A DNA stretch of 64,000 nucleotides from Paracoccus shanxieyensis (GCF_009711265.1 NZ_WMII01000005.1:1-64000); one strand, 5' to 3'. Shown: positions 1 through 9,587, counted from the first letter of the stretch. The notes: a model not told the origin generated them from the sequence alone. Program-made: numbers and translations.

Positions 1-2
1 CG

Positions 3-320
3 CTGCGGGAGAAACAACCCAAACTCGGTGCCCTGATGGACGCCTCCCGCGACGACGTCCTGGCCTACATGTCCTTCCCACGCGAGCACTGGACCCAGAT
101 CGCGTCCACGAACCCGCTGGAGCGGGTGAACCGCGAGGTGAAGCGGCGCGCCGACGTCATAGGCATCTTCCCCAACGACGAGGCCATCATCCGCCTGGTC
201 GGCGCACTGATGCTGGAGACCAACGACGAATGGGCGGTCGCAAGACGCTACATGAGCCTTGAAACGCTCGCCCGTGTGACCGACAATCCAACCGTCAGGC
301 TGCCCGCCGTGGCCACCTGA
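3..320 (+). pseudogene. IS256-family transposase, C-terminal part (cut by window edge)
   Basis: The reading frame is open from the first complete codon at base 3, so the gene begins outside the window and only about 105 C-terminal residues are visible. They match the IS256 (mutator-type) DDE transposase tail: the stretches STNPLERVNREVKRR, VGIFPNDEAIIRLVGALMLE and NDEWAVARRYMSLETLA are typical of that family. The stop at 318-320 is followed by GC-rich sequence that resembles an IS256 end, but I cannot define the terminal repeat. Whether the element is intact upstream cannot be seen. It enters a stretch of mobile-element debris next to the ectoine operon. Confidence 0.9.
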
Positions 321-812
321 ACAAGCCCTGACCTCTCCGAGGGTCGGCGCTCCTACACCACGCCGCGGGGCACTATCCTGGGCACAGCTAAGCGTCAGTT
401 ACCGACTTCGCCCAGAAGCGATGAAACTCGCGAGAGATTTCGCCGAGACATTTTTGCGGAAGGAAGCAATTGAGCTGCCCAAGCAGAAGCAGCGAACGCT
501 CGGTCTGTCCCCCTGCGATCTACGCCAGGACAATGTGCCTCCGAGGAGGCAGAAAAGACAGATTCCGATGAAACACTCTTGCTAATGCGCCTTACAGGAA
601 AAAATGACCTGGCAAATGCAGTTATTGATAGGTCAGTCGGTAACATGAAATCAGGTGCTGGCGTTGTCAGGAGGCTGGCCGGTATCGGATCAAATCCGTT
701 GACAGGTTCAGCCACGACCAAAAGGAAAGCCGTCGCAGGAAGATGGGCCTCTGGATGGGGATGCATGCATCAAGGCAACAACATTGCGTAGCTTTGAATA
801 GCCCCATGTTTC
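321..812. other. Intergenic stretch with transposon debris and no convincing gene
   Basis: This stretch lies between the IS256-type transposase and the IS3-type relic. Its first 60 or so bases are probably the end of the IS256 element. The rest is less GC-rich than the chromosome around it and has only short open frames. One, on the plus strand at about 579-791, contains ETLLLMRLTGKNDLANAV just upstream and within it, and could be the remains of a disrupted gene. I do not recognise it. Confidence 0.4.
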
Positions 813-1160
813 TTAGACGCCTTCACTTCTCATCATCTGCCGCCGTTCGAACTCAGCGGGCGACAGCATCCCGTTTCTCGCATGCTTGCGCTTCGGGTTG
901 TAGAATATCTCGATGTAATCGAACACGTCCTGCCTTGCGTCTTCGCGGGTCCGGTCCTGCGCCTGATCCGCTCGCGCTTGAGCAGGTTGAAGAAGCTCTC
1001 GGCAACGGCGTTCTGCGCCTGCAAATGATCCCCCGGATCATTTGCTCCGCTGGCGTGGACCGTCTTGAACTCATGGCAGTTGCCACGGCGGCTCATCGAA
1101 TGCTCCAGATTGTGGGCCCGCAGGAACGCAGCTCAGTCCATGCTGGTGACGCACCACGAC
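813..1160 (-). pseudogene. IS3-family transposase remnant (OrfB C-terminal end, three lesions)
   Basis: Read on the minus strand this is the end of an IS3-family OrfB integrase-type transposase: MDxAAFLRAHNLEHS, MSRRGNC, NAVAESFFNLLKRERIRRR, and then, in another frame, TREDARQDVFDYIEIFYN and HARNGMLSPAEFERRQ up to a stop at 813-815. Three lesions are visible. A TGA replaces the Trp codon expected after MD (about 1132-1134). About 57 bases containing a perfect palindrome are inserted between GNCH and NAVAES. A small deletion after RRRT, apparently four bases, shifts the frame. The N-terminal two thirds are missing. It is a dead relic. Confidence 0.85.
1021..1045. repeat. Perfect 11-bp inverted repeat with a 3-base loop inside the IS3 relic
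   Basis: GCAAATGATCC at 1021-1031 and GGATCATTTGC at 1035-1045 are exact reverse complements separated by CCC. The palindrome sits inside a roughly 57-base segment (about 1012-1072) that interrupts the conserved transposase motif without changing the reading frame. I saw no second copy elsewhere in the window. Confidence 0.8.
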
Positions 1161-1189
1161 GCCGACAGCGCCGCACCCGCGCGATATTG

Positions 1190-1215
1190 GCGCAAGGGCC
1201 GGGCGGCCCCTGCGC
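1190..1215 (-). terminator. Candidate terminator hairpin after doeD
   Basis: GCGCAAGGGCC (1190-1200), loop GGGC, GGCCCCTGCGC (1205-1215): an 11-base stem with one A-C mismatch, starting about 10 bases past the doeD stop codon. There is no clear T-run, so termination is inferred from strength and position only. Confidence 0.5.
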
Positions 1216-1224
1216 GCATTCGTG

Positions 1225-2601
1225 TCAGTGCTGGCCCAGCACCTCGGTCACGGCTTCGGCGGTGGCGGCCACGATGGTGTCGGCCTCGGCGCGGGTCAGG
1301 CACAGGGGCGGGGCAAGGCCGATGATGTCGCCCTGCGGCATGGCCCGCGCGATCACGCTGCGTTTCAGCATGGCGGCGACGGCCTTGCCGCCGACGCCCT
1401 CGGATGCATCGAAAAGCTGCCGCCCGTCACGGTCGCGCACCAGTTCCACGGCGCAGAGCATGCCCTCGCCCCGGATCTCGCCGACATGGGGGTGGGTGCC
1501 AAGCGCGGCCTGCATCTGCGCGTTCAGATAGCCGCCGGTTTCGCCGGCGTTCTGCACCAGCCCCAGCTTGTCGATCAGTTGCAGGTTGGCGATGCCAGCC
1601 GCCGCCCCGATCGGATGGGCGGAATAGGTCCAGCCATGGCCCAGCACGCCGTTTTCATCGGTGCCCTGCATCAGCACGTCCCAGACGCGCTGGCCGATGA
1701 TGCTGCCCGACAGCGGCGCATAGGCGCTGGTCAGGCCCTTGGCGATGGTGATGATGTCGGGGCGCATCCCGTAATGGTCGGAGCCGAACATCGAGCCCAG
1801 CCGGCCAAAGCCCGTCACCACCTCATCGGCGATCAGCAGGATGTCGTGGCGGTCCAGCACCTTCTGGATGGCGTCCCAGTAACCGGCGGGCGGCGGCACG
1901 ATGCCACCCGTGCCCAGAACCGGCTCTCCGATGAAGGCCGCGATGGTGTCCGCGCCCTCGGCGGCGATCAGCTTTTCCAGTTCCTCGGCGCAATGGGCGC
2001 TGAACTGTTCCTCGGTCATCGCGCCGTCCTGGCGGCGATAGTAATAGGGCGCTTCGGTATGGATCACCTGCGCCAGCGGCAGGTCGAATTTCTTGTGAAA
2101 CAGCTCGAGCCCGGTCAGCGAGCCGGTCATCAGCCCGGATCCGTGATAGCCCCGCCAGCGCGAGATGATCTTTTTCTTTTGCGGCAAGCCCCGGATATTG
2201 TTGTAATACCAGACCAGCTTGATGTTGGTTTCATTGGCGTCCGAGCCGCCAAGCCCGAAATAGACCCGCGCCATGCCCTTGGGCGCGCGCTCCATCACCA
2301 TTTTCGCCAGCGTGATATTCGCCTCGGAGCCATGACCGGCATAGCTGTGGTAATAGGCCAGTTCGCGGGCCTGTTCGGCGATGGCCTCGGCGATTTCGGG
2401 GCGGCCATAGCCGACGTTCACGCAGTAAAGGCCAGCAAAGCCGTCCAGCAGGCGGTTGCCGTCGCGGTCGGTGATATGCACGCCCTCGGCGGTCTTGATG
2501 ATGCGCTGCGCGCCCTCACCGCGGGCGAATTGGCCAAGGTTGGTCGAGGGGTGAAAGAAATTCTCGCGGTCCCATTTGGACAGCTCGTCATTGGTCAGCA
2601 T
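1225..2601 (-). CDS. doeD: Class III aminotransferase, probable L-2,4-diaminobutyrate transaminase of ectoine breakdown (DoeD)
   Basis: A fold-type I PLP aminotransferase of the omega-amino-acid group, 458 residues. The likely role is transfer of the amino group from L-2,4-diaminobutyrate to give aspartate semialdehyde. Visible family marks: [13 protein letters not shown] (substrate/PLP phosphate region), [11 protein letters not shown] with the PLP-binding Asp near residue 259, and [16 protein letters not shown] with the Schiff-base Lys near 288. Two ATG codons are adjacent (2604 and 2601). The second lies six bases after AGGAG and is preferred. Either start overlaps the doeC stop, so translation is coupled. 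It is the last gene of the ectoine operon. Substrate assignment rests on context. Confidence 0.88.
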   Translation of the reverse strand: MLTNDELSKWDRENFFHPSTNLGQFARGEGAQRIIKTAEGVHITDRDGNRLLDGFAGLYCVNVGYGRPEIAEAIAEQARELAYYHSYAGHGSEANITLAKMVMERAPKGMARVYFGLGGSDANETNIKLVWYYNNIRGLPQKKKIISRWRGYHGSGLMTGSLTGLELFHKKFDLPLAQVIHTEAPYYYRRQDGAMTEEQFSAHCAEELEKLIAAEGADTIAAFIGEPVLGTGGIVPPPAGYWDAIQKVLDRHDILLIADEVVTGFGRLGSMFGSDHYGMRPDIITIAKGLTSAYAPLSGSIIGQRVWDVLMQGTDENGVLGHGWTYSAHPIGAAAGIANLQLIDKLGLVQNAGETGGYLNAQMQAALGTHPHVGEIRGEGMLCAVELVRDRDGRQLFDASEGVGGKAVAAMLKRSVIARAMPQGDIIGLAPPLCLTRAEADTIVAATAEAVTEVLGQH

Positions 2602-4049
2602 CATGCGCTCCTGTGATCTGCCCAATCGCGGCAGACGTATTTGATTTCGGTAAAGGCTTCCATGCCGTGGCGGCTGCCCTCGCGGCCAAGGCCGGATTGC
2701 TTCATGCCGCCAAAGGGGATCGGCGCGCCGGTGACCTTGGTGCGGTTGACCGCGACCATGCCGAATTGCAGCGCGCGCGACAGCCGATAGATGCGGCGCG
2801 GATCGCGGGAATGCACATAGGCGACCAGCCCGTATTCGCTGGCATTCGCGATGGCCACGGCCTGATCTTCGGTATCGAAGGGGGCGATGGCCGCGACCGG
2901 GCCAAAGGTTTCCTCATGGAAAATCCGCGCCTCGGGCGGGACATCGGCCAGCACGGTGGGCTGATAGAACAGCGGCCCCTGCGGATCGCGGCTGCCGCCG
3001 GTCAGCAGCCGGGCGCCGCGCGCCAGCGCATCGGCGACCTGTTCTTCCTGCTTTTTGACGGCGGCTTCGTTCATCAGGGGGCCAAGGTCGCGGTCCTCGA
3101 TGCCGGGGCCCAGCGTCAGGGCGCGGGTGGCCTTGGCGAACCGGGCGCAGAAGTCGTCATAGATGCCGCGTTCGACCAGAAAGCGGTTCGCGCCCAGACA
3201 ATCCTGCCCCGAGGTGGCGAATTTCGCCTTGATCGCCTCATCGACGGCCAGATCCAGATCGCAATCGGCAAAGGCGATAAAGGGCGCGTGCCCGCCCAGT
3301 TCCAGCACCAGCCGCTTCACCGTGTCCGAGCTTTGCCGGTACAGCAGCTTGCCGATCTGGGTCGAGCCGGTAAAGGACAGCGCCCGCACCCGCGCATCGC
3401 GGCACCATTCGCCGACAATCTCGGGCGCGTCACCCGTCACCACGTTGAAGACACCCGGCGGAAAACCCGCGCGGTCGGCCAGTTCCGCCAGCGCGGTGGC
3501 CGACAGCGGCGTTTCCGCCGAAGGATGGACGACCACGGTGCAACCCGCCGCCAGCGCCGCCGCCGCCTTGCGGGTAATCATGGCGCAGGGGAAATTCCAC
3601 GGCGTGACCAGCGCGGCGACGCCCACCGGCTCGCGCCACAGCTCCATCTCGGCGGTGGAGAGATGCGAGGTCACGCTTTCGATATTCGGGCGCTTGGCTT
3701 CCTCGGCATAGAATTCGACGAAGCTGGCGGCATAGTCGATTTCACCGCGCGATTCCGACAGGGGCTTGCCCTGTTCGGCGGTCATCAGCCGGGCCAGATC
3801 CTCGCGGTTGTCGCGGATCAGCTGGAACCAGCGCAGCAGCACGGCGGCGCGTTCCTGCGGCAGGGCTCCGGCCCAAGCCGGAAAGGCTGCCTGTGCCGCA
3901 TCGACGGCGGCATGCGCGGCCTTGGCATCCAGCTTGGCGACTTCGGCGATCACTGCGCCGGTGGCGGGATCGGTGACCGGAAAGCGCGCATCGCCGACCC
4001 AAGCGCCGTTCACATAGGCTTGTTGCCGCATCAAGGGGTTATCGGTCAT
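2601..4049 (-). CDS. doeC: Aldehyde dehydrogenase, probable aspartate-semialdehyde dehydrogenase of ectoine breakdown (DoeC/Ssd)
   Basis: An NAD(P)-dependent aldehyde dehydrogenase of 482 residues, close in style to succinate-semialdehyde dehydrogenases. The inferred reaction is aspartate semialdehyde to L-aspartate, the last oxidative step of ectoine catabolism. Catalytic residues are present: the oxyanion Asn in TPWNFP (about 152), the general-base Glu in LELGGHAPF (about 250) and the nucleophile Cys in [10 protein letters not shown] (about 284). [11 protein letters not shown] is the cofactor-binding turn. The start at [10 protein letters not shown] gives an ATGA overlap with doeB. The frame stays open further upstream, but that extension lies inside doeB. 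Confidence 0.9.
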   Translation of the reverse strand: MTDNPLMRQQAYVNGAWVGDARFPVTDPATGAVIAEVAKLDAKAAHAAVDAAQAAFPAWAGALPQERAAVLLRWFQLIRDNREDLARLMTAEQGKPLSESRGEIDYAASFVEFYAEEAKRPNIESVTSHLSTAEMELWREPVGVAALVTPWNFPCAMITRKAAAALAAGCTVVVHPSAETPLSATALAELADRAGFPPGVFNVVTGDAPEIVGEWCRDARVRALSFTGSTQIGKLLYRQSSDTVKRLVLELGGHAPFIAFADCDLDLAVDEAIKAKFATSGQDCLGANRFLVERGIYDDFCARFAKATRALTLGPGIEDRDLGPLMNEAAVKKQEEQVADALARGARLLTGGSRDPQGPLFYQPTVLADVPPEARIFHEETFGPVAAIAPFDTEDQAVAIANASEYGLVAYVHSRDPRRIYRLSRALQFGMVAVNRTKVTGAPIPFGGMKQSGLGREGSRHGMEAFTEIKYVCRDWADHRSA

Positions 4050-5056
4050 TCTTCTACCTCCACGCCGATGACGGCGACGCAATCGCCGGGTTTCACGATG
4101 CCGGGGAAATGCCGCGCCAGCATCAGCCCGGCGCGGCCTGCGCTCACGGTCACCGGCGCAAGGCCGGTGCGGGTCACCGGGAAGATCCGGGCGACGGGCT
4201 GGCCCTGTTCGACGGCATCGCCCAGATCGACCAGAAATTCGATCAGCCCGCCATCCTCGGCAAAGGTGAAGCAATCGGCATCGGGCATATCCAGCCATTG
4301 CGTCGGCTGAGCCGTGACCTGCCCGCGCAAGACGCCCGCCGCGATCAGCAGATTGCGCAGGCCGCGCTTGGCGATCCCTGCCGTGCGCGCCGTCGCCGTG
4401 CCGCCGCCGCCCAGTTCGGTGGTGACAAAGACCTTGCCCATCTCTTCGGCGGCGGTGTCATACATGCCCACCGCGTCGATCTCCAGCATCTTGACCGACC
4501 ATGGCGCGCCAAAGGCCCGCACCAGATCGAAGGCCGCCGCCTCTTGCCGCTTGTCGGGCAGGATATGCGCCGCGGCATAGGGCAGGAAATCCAGCGTCTT
4601 GCCGCCTGAATGGAAATCCAGCACCACATCCGCCATCGGCAGCAGCACGCGCTGGAAATAATCCGCGATCTTCTGCGTCACGCCGCCATCCGGTCGGCCG
4701 GGAAAGCTGCGGTTCAGGTTGCCCTTGTCGATGGGCGAGGTGCGGGTGCCAGCGCCAAAGGCCGGATAGTTCATCGCGGGCACGATGATGATGCGCCCGG
4801 TGACATCTTCGGCGCGGATGGTCGCGGCCAGATCGAACAGCGCGATCGGGCCTTCGTATTCGTCGCCATGGTTGGCACCGGTCAGCAGCGCGGTCGGGCC
4901 TTCGCCGTTCACCACCACGGTGATCGGCGTCATGATCGACCCCCATGCCGCATCGTCGCGCGACCACGGCAGCCGCAGGAAGCCATGGCTGACGCCGGGC
5001 GCCGCGAAATCGACCGTCGCCGTGATCGGCGAAGGGGTAAGCTGCATCTGCAACAT
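4046..5056 (-). CDS. doeB: N-alpha-acetyl-L-2,4-diaminobutyrate deacetylase (DoeB/EutE)
   Basis: A zinc hydrolase of the succinylglutamate desuccinylase/aspartoacylase fold, 336 residues. It removes the acetyl group from N-alpha-acetyl-diaminobutyrate, the product of DoeA. The zinc ligands can be read as His 63 and Glu 66 in TGANHGDEYEGP and His 149 in VVLDFHSGGKTLDFLPY. A second ATG three codons in (5047) is an alternative start. It lies four bases after doeA and overlaps doeC by four bases, so the three are almost certainly co-translated. The assignment is secure from family plus context. Confidence 0.92.
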   Translation of the reverse strand: MLQMQLTPSPITATVDFAAPGVSHGFLRLPWSRDDAAWGSIMTPITVVVNGEGPTALLTGANHGDEYEGPIALFDLAATIRAEDVTGRIIIVPAMNYPAFGAGTRTSPIDKGNLNRSFPGRPDGGVTQKIADYFQRVLLPMADVVLDFHSGGKTLDFLPYAAAHILPDKRQEAAAFDLVRAFGAPWSVKMLEIDAVGMYDTAAEEMGKVFVTTELGGGGTATARTAGIAKRGLRNLLIAAGVLRGQVTAQPTQWLDMPDADCFTFAEDGGLIEFLVDLGDAVEQGQPVARIFPVTRTGLAPVTVSAGRAGLMLARHFPGIVKPGDCVAVIGVEVEE

Positions 5057-5060
5057 CGCC

Positions 5061-6242
5061 CTAATCCTTCACGAACAGCTTGCGCGGCACCGATGCCAGC
5101 AGTTCCGGCGCGCCCTCGGTGATGGCGATGGATTCGGTGATCTCAAGGCCCATCTCGTCGGACCAGAGGCCGGTCATGAAATGGAAGGTCATGCCGGGTT
5201 GCAGCACGGTCTTGTCGCCCGGACGCAGCGACATGGTGCGTTCGCCCCAGTCCGGCGGATAGGACACGCCGATGCCATAGCCGGTGCGGCCGTCCTTGAT
5301 GATGCCGTATTTCTTCAGGACCGCATAGAACGCCCCGGCGAACTGTTCGCAGGTATTGCCGGCGCGGGCGGCCTCAAGCCCAGCCTCCATCCCTTCCAGC
5401 ACGGCTTTTTCGCCCTCGGTAAAGACCTTGGGCGGCTTGCCCAGAAACACCGTGCGCGACAGCGGCGCGTGGTAGCGGTTATAGCAGCCCGCGATTTCAA
5501 AGAACGTGCCTTCGCCCGCGCGCATCGGCCGGTCGTCCCAGGTCAGATGCGCGGCGGCGGCTTCGCGCCCCGAGGGCAGCAGCGGCACGATGGCCGGGTA
5601 ATCGCCGCCGAAGCCGTCCGTGCCGCGAATGCCCGCGTCATAGATCTCGGCCACCAGATCGCATTTGCGCATCCCCGGCTGGATCTTCTCGAAGATGCGT
5701 TCGTGCATCTTGGTGACGATGGCGCCGGCCTTGCGCATGTAATCCAGTTCCGTGGCCGATTTCACCGCGCGCTGCCAGTTGACCAGCCCGGTGGTGTCGC
5801 TGAAGCGCGCATCCGGCAGATGCTTTTGCAAAGCGGCAAAGGCTTTGGCCGAGAACCAGTAATTGTCCATCTCGACGCCGATGCGTTTGGCACCCCAGCC
5901 CTTGTCGGTCAGGATCTGCGACAACAGGTCCATTGGGTGTTTCTGGGTGTTCTGCACGTAATCATCGGGATAGCCGATGATGTTTGCCTCGGCCAGATAG
6001 GCGGTAAAGCGGGCGCCGACGGCATCCATGCCGCGCCCGAAAAACATCGGCTCGCCTTCGGGCGGGACCACCACGCATTGATGCACATAGAAGGACCAGC
6101 CGTCATAGCCGGTCAGCCAGTTCATGTTCGAGGGGTCGCTGACGATCAGCAGATCGACGCCCTTTTCGTCCATGGCCCGGCGGGTCTTGGCGAGGCGCTG
6201 CGCATATTCCTCGCGCGTGAATTTCAGGATTACCTCGGTCAT
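5061..6242 (-). CDS. doeA: Ectoine hydrolase (DoeA/EutD), M24/creatinase-like
   Basis: A 393-residue protein with the pita-bread fold of the creatinase/prolidase family. It opens the ectoine ring to N-acetyl-diaminobutyrate. Characteristic segments include SNMNWLTGYDGWSFYVHQ in the N-terminal domain and FFEIAGCYNRYHAPLSRT, GYGIGVSYPPDWGE and MTFHFMTGLW in the C-terminal catalytic domain. The canonical five metal ligands of M24 metallopeptidases are not all apparent, as expected for the metal-independent creatinase-like branch. It starts at MTEVILKFTREEY, nine bases after eutC. It is the central enzyme of the cluster and the best marker for the pathway. Confidence 0.94.
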   Translation of the reverse strand: MTEVILKFTREEYAQRLAKTRRAMDEKGVDLLIVSDPSNMNWLTGYDGWSFYVHQCVVVPPEGEPMFFGRGMDAVGARFTAYLAEANIIGYPDDYVQNTQKHPMDLLSQILTDKGWGAKRIGVEMDNYWFSAKAFAALQKHLPDARFSDTTGLVNWQRAVKSATELDYMRKAGAIVTKMHERIFEKIQPGMRKCDLVAEIYDAGIRGTDGFGGDYPAIVPLLPSGREAAAAHLTWDDRPMRAGEGTFFEIAGCYNRYHAPLSRTVFLGKPPKVFTEGEKAVLEGMEAGLEAARAGNTCEQFAGAFYAVLKKYGIIKDGRTGYGIGVSYPPDWGERTMSLRPGDKTVLQPGMTFHFMTGLWSDEMGLEITESIAITEGAPELLASVPRKLFVKD

Positions 6243-6251
6243 GATGTCCTC

Positions 6252-7223
6252 TCAGACGGTGAAGGCTTGTCCCGCGCCCGCGTCCAGCGCGCGGGTCAGG
6301 GCCAGGGTGGCGATGGCGGTGTCCTGGATGCCGGTGCCGGTCAGGTCGGCCAGGGTGATCTGGGCGGGGCGCGAGCGGCCGGGGGCAAGCCCGGCCAGCA
6401 CCTGACCCAGTTCGGGAAAGGGTTCATCGCGCAGCGGGCCATGCGCCAGTTCGCCCATCAGCCGGGTCTGCGACAGCCGGTCGGCGACGTAATGGGCACG
6501 GGCCAGCAGCGCGGGCGCGATTTCATTCTTGTGCCCGGCATCCGAGCCCATGGCGGTGATATGCGCGCCCAAGGGCGCATCATGCAGGATCGGGCTTTCG
6601 GCGGGCGTGGTGGTGACGATCAGGTCGGCATCCCGCACCGCCTCGGGCACGGTGGCGCAGGCGGTGACCGGGATGCCAAGCGCGCCGGTCATCTCGGCGG
6701 CAAAGGTCTGTGCCTTGGCCGGATCGCGCGCCCAGACCGTCGCCTGTGTCAGGGGCCGCACCAGCGCCAGCGCCCTGAGTTGCATCCGCGCCTGCATCCC
6801 CGCGCCAAGGATCGCGGCGCGGTGGGCATCAGGGCGGGCCAGCGCATCGGCGGCGACGGCCCCGGCGGCGGCTGTGCGCAGATCGGTCAGATAGCCATTG
6901 TCCAGCAGCAGCGCCTGCACCAGCCCGGTTTCCGCCGACAAGACCACCATCATGCCATTGGTCGAAGGCAACCCCAGCGCCGGATTGCCGAAAAACCCCG
7001 GCGAGATCTTGATGGCGAAATGCGGCAGGCCGGGGATATAGGCGGTCTTCACATCGACCTCGCCGCGATGTTCCGGGATGTCCAGCCGCAGGATCGGGGG
7101 CATCGCCACGGGTTTCGTTGCCAATGAAACGAACGCCTCGCGGATGCAGGTGACGGCCTCGGCGTCCAGCGGCATCAGCGCGCGCAGGTCGGTCTCGGTC
7201 AGGATGGTGATGGGCGGTCTCAT
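6252..7223 (-). CDS. eutC: Ornithine cyclodeaminase/mu-crystallin family protein of hydroxyectoine utilisation (EutC)
   Basis: A 323-residue member of the OCD/mu-crystallin family, with the Rossmann glycine pattern AAILGAGMQARMQL and the substrate-domain segment HFAIKISPGFFGNP. In ectoine clusters EutC acts with EutA and EutB to turn 5-hydroxyectoine into ectoine before ring cleavage. The exact reaction of each is not firmly settled in what I know. The start at MRPPITILTETDL overlaps the eutB stop by four bases (ATGA). Many family relatives are alanine or ornithine dehydrogenases, and the name here comes from position between eutB and doeA. Confidence 0.87.
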   Translation of the reverse strand: MRPPITILTETDLRALMPLDAEAVTCIREAFVSLATKPVAMPPILRLDIPEHRGEVDVKTAYIPGLPHFAIKISPGFFGNPALGLPSTNGMMVVLSAETGLVQALLLDNGYLTDLRTAAAGAVAADALARPDAHRAAILGAGMQARMQLRALALVRPLTQATVWARDPAKAQTFAAEMTGALGIPVTACATVPEAVRDADLIVTTTPAESPILHDAPLGAHITAMGSDAGHKNEIAPALLARAHYVADRLSQTRLMGELAHGPLRDEPFPELGQVLAGLAPGRSRPAQITLADLTGTGIQDTAIATLALTRALDAGAGQAFTV

Positions 7224-8173
7224 GCGGCGGCCTCCATCAGCCGGGCGTGCAGGGCGGGGTCGATATTGCCGCCCGACAGGATGGTGACGGTCGGCCCTTG
7301 CGGGGTGAATTTGGCTGAGAGCAGCGCGGCATGGCCCACGGCGCCGGCGCCCTCGACCATATGGCCCGCTTGGCCCAGATGGCGGATCGCGGCGGCGATC
7401 TCGGCTTCGGACACCAGCAGCACCCCGTCCAGCAGATCGCGGCACAGCGCGAAGGTCAGGCGATTGTCCAGCCCGATGCCGCCGCCCAGACTGTCGGCCA
7501 GCGTCGCAACCTCGGTCACCTCGACCGGATGGCCGGCGCGCAGGCTGGCGGCCATGGCGGCGCCGTTTTCCATGCTGATGCCGATCACGCGGGTCGCGGG
7601 CGAGATCGCCTTGATGGCCACCGCGATGCCGGCGGCCAGACCGCCGCCCGACAAGGGCACCAGCACGGCATCCGGCCAATCACCGTTCTGGCCGATCTCC
7701 AGCCCGATGGTGCCTTGCCCGGCGATGACATCGGCATGGTCAAAGGGCGGGATCTGGGTCAGGCCGTCATCTGTCACCGCGCGGGCGACCTCGGCCATGG
7801 CCTGATCCTGACTGTCGCCGATGATGCGGACCTGCGCCCCCAAGGCGCGGATGGCGTCGACCTTGTTTGCGGGCACCAGCCGCGACAGGCAGACGGTGGC
7901 GGGCAGGCCAAGCGCGCGGGCGGCATGGGCCAGCGCCCGGCCGTGATTGCCGGTCGAGGCGGTGACGACGCCGCGCGCATCACCAAGCGACAGAATGGCA
8001 TTCGTCGCGCCGCGCAGCTTGAAGGCGCCGGTCGGCTGGGCATATTCGCATTTCATCAGCACCGGCTGGCCCAGCCGCGCCGACAGCGCGTCGTCGCGCA
8101 GCAGCGGCGTTTCCGCGACATGGCCGCGAATCCGGGCGCTTGCGGCGCGGATGTCGTCCAGCGTCACGCTCAT
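7220..8173 (-). CDS. eutB: PLP-dependent threonine dehydratase-like enzyme of hydroxyectoine utilisation (EutB)
   Basis: A fold-type II PLP enzyme of 317 residues, related to threonine/serine dehydratases and serine racemase. The PLP Lys is at about 52 in QPTGAFKLRGA, the Asn-containing loop is STGNHGRALA and the phosphate-binding glycine loop is SGGGLAAG. There is no C-terminal ACT domain, so it is not a biosynthetic IlvA. It probably performs a dehydration step on hydroxyectoine. The start at MSVTLDDIRAAS overlaps the eutA stop (ATGA), and its own stop overlaps eutC. Confidence 0.88.
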   Translation of the reverse strand: MSVTLDDIRAASARIRGHVAETPLLRDDALSARLGQPVLMKCEYAQPTGAFKLRGATNAILSLGDARGVVTASTGNHGRALAHAARALGLPATVCLSRLVPANKVDAIRALGAQVRIIGDSQDQAMAEVARAVTDDGLTQIPPFDHADVIAGQGTIGLEIGQNGDWPDAVLVPLSGGGLAAGIAVAIKAISPATRVIGISMENGAAMAASLRAGHPVEVTEVATLADSLGGGIGLDNRLTFALCRDLLDGVLLVSEAEIAAAIRHLGQAGHMVEGAGAVGHAALLSAKFTPQGPTVTILSGGNIDPALHARLMEAAA

Positions 8174-8931
8174 GGCAGATCCAGCGTCATCAGATGGCCC
8201 GGCGCCGCCGCCGTCGGGTCGCCGCACAACCGCAGCACGTTCCATGCGGCGGCATAGTTGGAACTGAGCACCGGCACACCGCAAGCGGCTTCGATCCGGT
8301 CGATCACGCCTGCGGCGCGCACGGCGGTGCAGGAAATGAACAGCGCCTCGGATCCCGGTGTCACGGCCTCGCGGGCGAAGGCCACGATTTCGTCCACAGG
8401 CACCCGCGCCATCTCTCGGTCGTCCAGCAGGTTCATGCAGGTGAAGCGTTGCAGGTCCATGCCTTCGGCTTCAAACATGCGCGCCATGGGCGTCGAGGTT
8501 TCGACCGAATAGGGCGTCAGCACCGACAGCCGCCGCGCGCCCATGGCCCGCAGCCCGGCCAGCACCGCTGAAATCGGCGTGACCACCGCCACCCCCGGCT
8601 TGCCCGCCTGAATACCCGCGCGCACCGCCGCATCGCCGATCACCACCGAGGCCGAGGTGCAGCCATAGACCACCGCGTCCAGATCCTCGTCCGGCAGGAT
8701 CAGCGCCGCCGCCTCGGCCAGATCGGGCTGCATCGCGGCCAGCGTTTCCGGCGTCACCGGATTGGCGAATGCGATGCGGTTCGCGTGAACGCCGATGCCG
8801 CGCGGGGCGACGATGCGGGCGAAATCGGCCTCGATCGTGTGGTCGGTCGACAGCGTGACCAGCCCGATGCGATGGGCAAAGGGGCGGGCATCCAGCCGGG
8901 GCGCGCGTGCGGCAGTCACGATTTCGGTCAT
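8170..8931 (-). CDS. eutA: Asp/Glu racemase / arylmalonate decarboxylase-like protein of hydroxyectoine utilisation (EutA)
   Basis: A 253-residue protein of the Asp/Glu/hydantoin racemase fold, most like maleate cis-trans isomerase and arylmalonate decarboxylase. Both active-site cysteines of the fold are present, about 91 in VVYGCTSASVV and about 200 in LFISCTAVRAAG. Its proposed job in hydroxyectoine conversion is an epimerisation or isomerisation step with EutB and EutC. The start at MTEIVTAARAP gives an ATGA overlap with ehuD, linking the transport and catabolic halves of the operon. Confidence 0.87.
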   Translation of the reverse strand: MTEIVTAARAPRLDARPFAHRIGLVTLSTDHTIEADFARIVAPRGIGVHANRIAFANPVTPETLAAMQPDLAEAAALILPDEDLDAVVYGCTSASVVIGDAAVRAGIQAGKPGVAVVTPISAVLAGLRAMGARRLSVLTPYSVETSTPMARMFEAEGMDLQRFTCMNLLDDREMARVPVDEIVAFAREAVTPGSEALFISCTAVRAAGVIDRIEAACGVPVLSSNYAAAWNVLRLCGDPTAAAPGHLMTLDLP

Positions 8932-9587
8932 TGGCCGATCCTTCCATAGCGGCGTTCCAGCCAGCGCAGCCCGATCACCGAGATCACGCTGACGATCAGG
9001 AACATCACCCCCACCATCGTCATCGGCTCGACATAGCGATAGGAGGAATTGGCCACCGATTTCGCCTGATTCATCAGCTCCAACACGGTGATGGCCGACA
9101 GAAGCGGCGTTTCCTTGAACATGGCCAGCAGGTAATTCGCCATGGCCGGGATCATCGGCGGCACCGCCTGCGGCAGGACCACATGCACCCATGTCTGGCG
9201 CGTGGTCAGGTTGGTGGCGCGCGCGGCCTCCCACTGGCCGCGGGCCACGCTTTCGATGCCGCCGCGATAGACCTCGGCGGCATAGGTCGCGTAATGCAGC
9301 CCCATGCCCAGCACCCCCGCCGTCAGCGCAGGCAGGCGGATGCCCAGATCGGGCAGGACGTAAAAGATGAAGTAAAGCTGCACCAGCAGCGGCGTGCCCC
9401 GGATGAATTCGACCACAAAGCCGGTGATGCGGGCAATCGCACGGTTCGGCGACCGGCGCAGGATGGCAAAGACCAGCCCCAGCACGGCGGCGACCACGGC
9501 GCCCAGCAGGGTGGCGATCAGCGTGATGCGCAAGCCGTCCAGCAGCGTGGGCAGGATCGACCAGGCGAAATTCCAGTCCCATTCCAT
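8928..9587 (-). CDS. ehuD: Ectoine/hydroxyectoine ABC transporter permease EhuD
   Basis: An inner-membrane permease of the polar amino-acid type (HisM/GlnP family), 219 residues with about five hydrophobic helices. The EAA loop, which contacts the ATPase, is visible as ARATNLTTRQTWVHVVLPQA. The FIRGTPLLVQLYFI segment is typical of the family. Its partner should be EhuC and the ATPase EhuA. It starts where ehuC stops (9587) and overlaps eutA by four bases. Confidence 0.9.
   Translation of the reverse strand: MEWDWNFAWSILPTLLDGLRITLIATLLGAVVAAVLGLVFAILRRSPNRAIARITGFVVEFIRGTPLLVQLYFIFYVLPDLGIRLPALTAGVLGMGLHYATYAAEVYRGGIESVARGQWEAARATNLTTRQTWVHVVLPQAVPPMIPAMANYLLAMFKETPLLSAITVLELMNQAKSVANSSYRYVEPMTMVGVMFLIVSVISVIGLRWLERRYGRIGQ

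Noticed and set aside
395..791. Short frames on both strands between the two transposase remnants
   Set aside because: They are not similar to anything I recognise and overlap each other on opposite strands. Treated as debris.
1222..4310. Two long plus-strand frames opposite doeD and doeC
   Set aside because: Both are complements of genes with intact catalytic residues, and no ribosome site or domain supports them.
4785..7127. A 780-codon open frame on the plus strand opposite doeB, doeA and eutC
   Set aside because: It mirrors GC-rich coding DNA on the minus strand. Its translation is rich in His, Gln, Arg and Gly without domains. The minus-strand genes have clear catalytic motifs.
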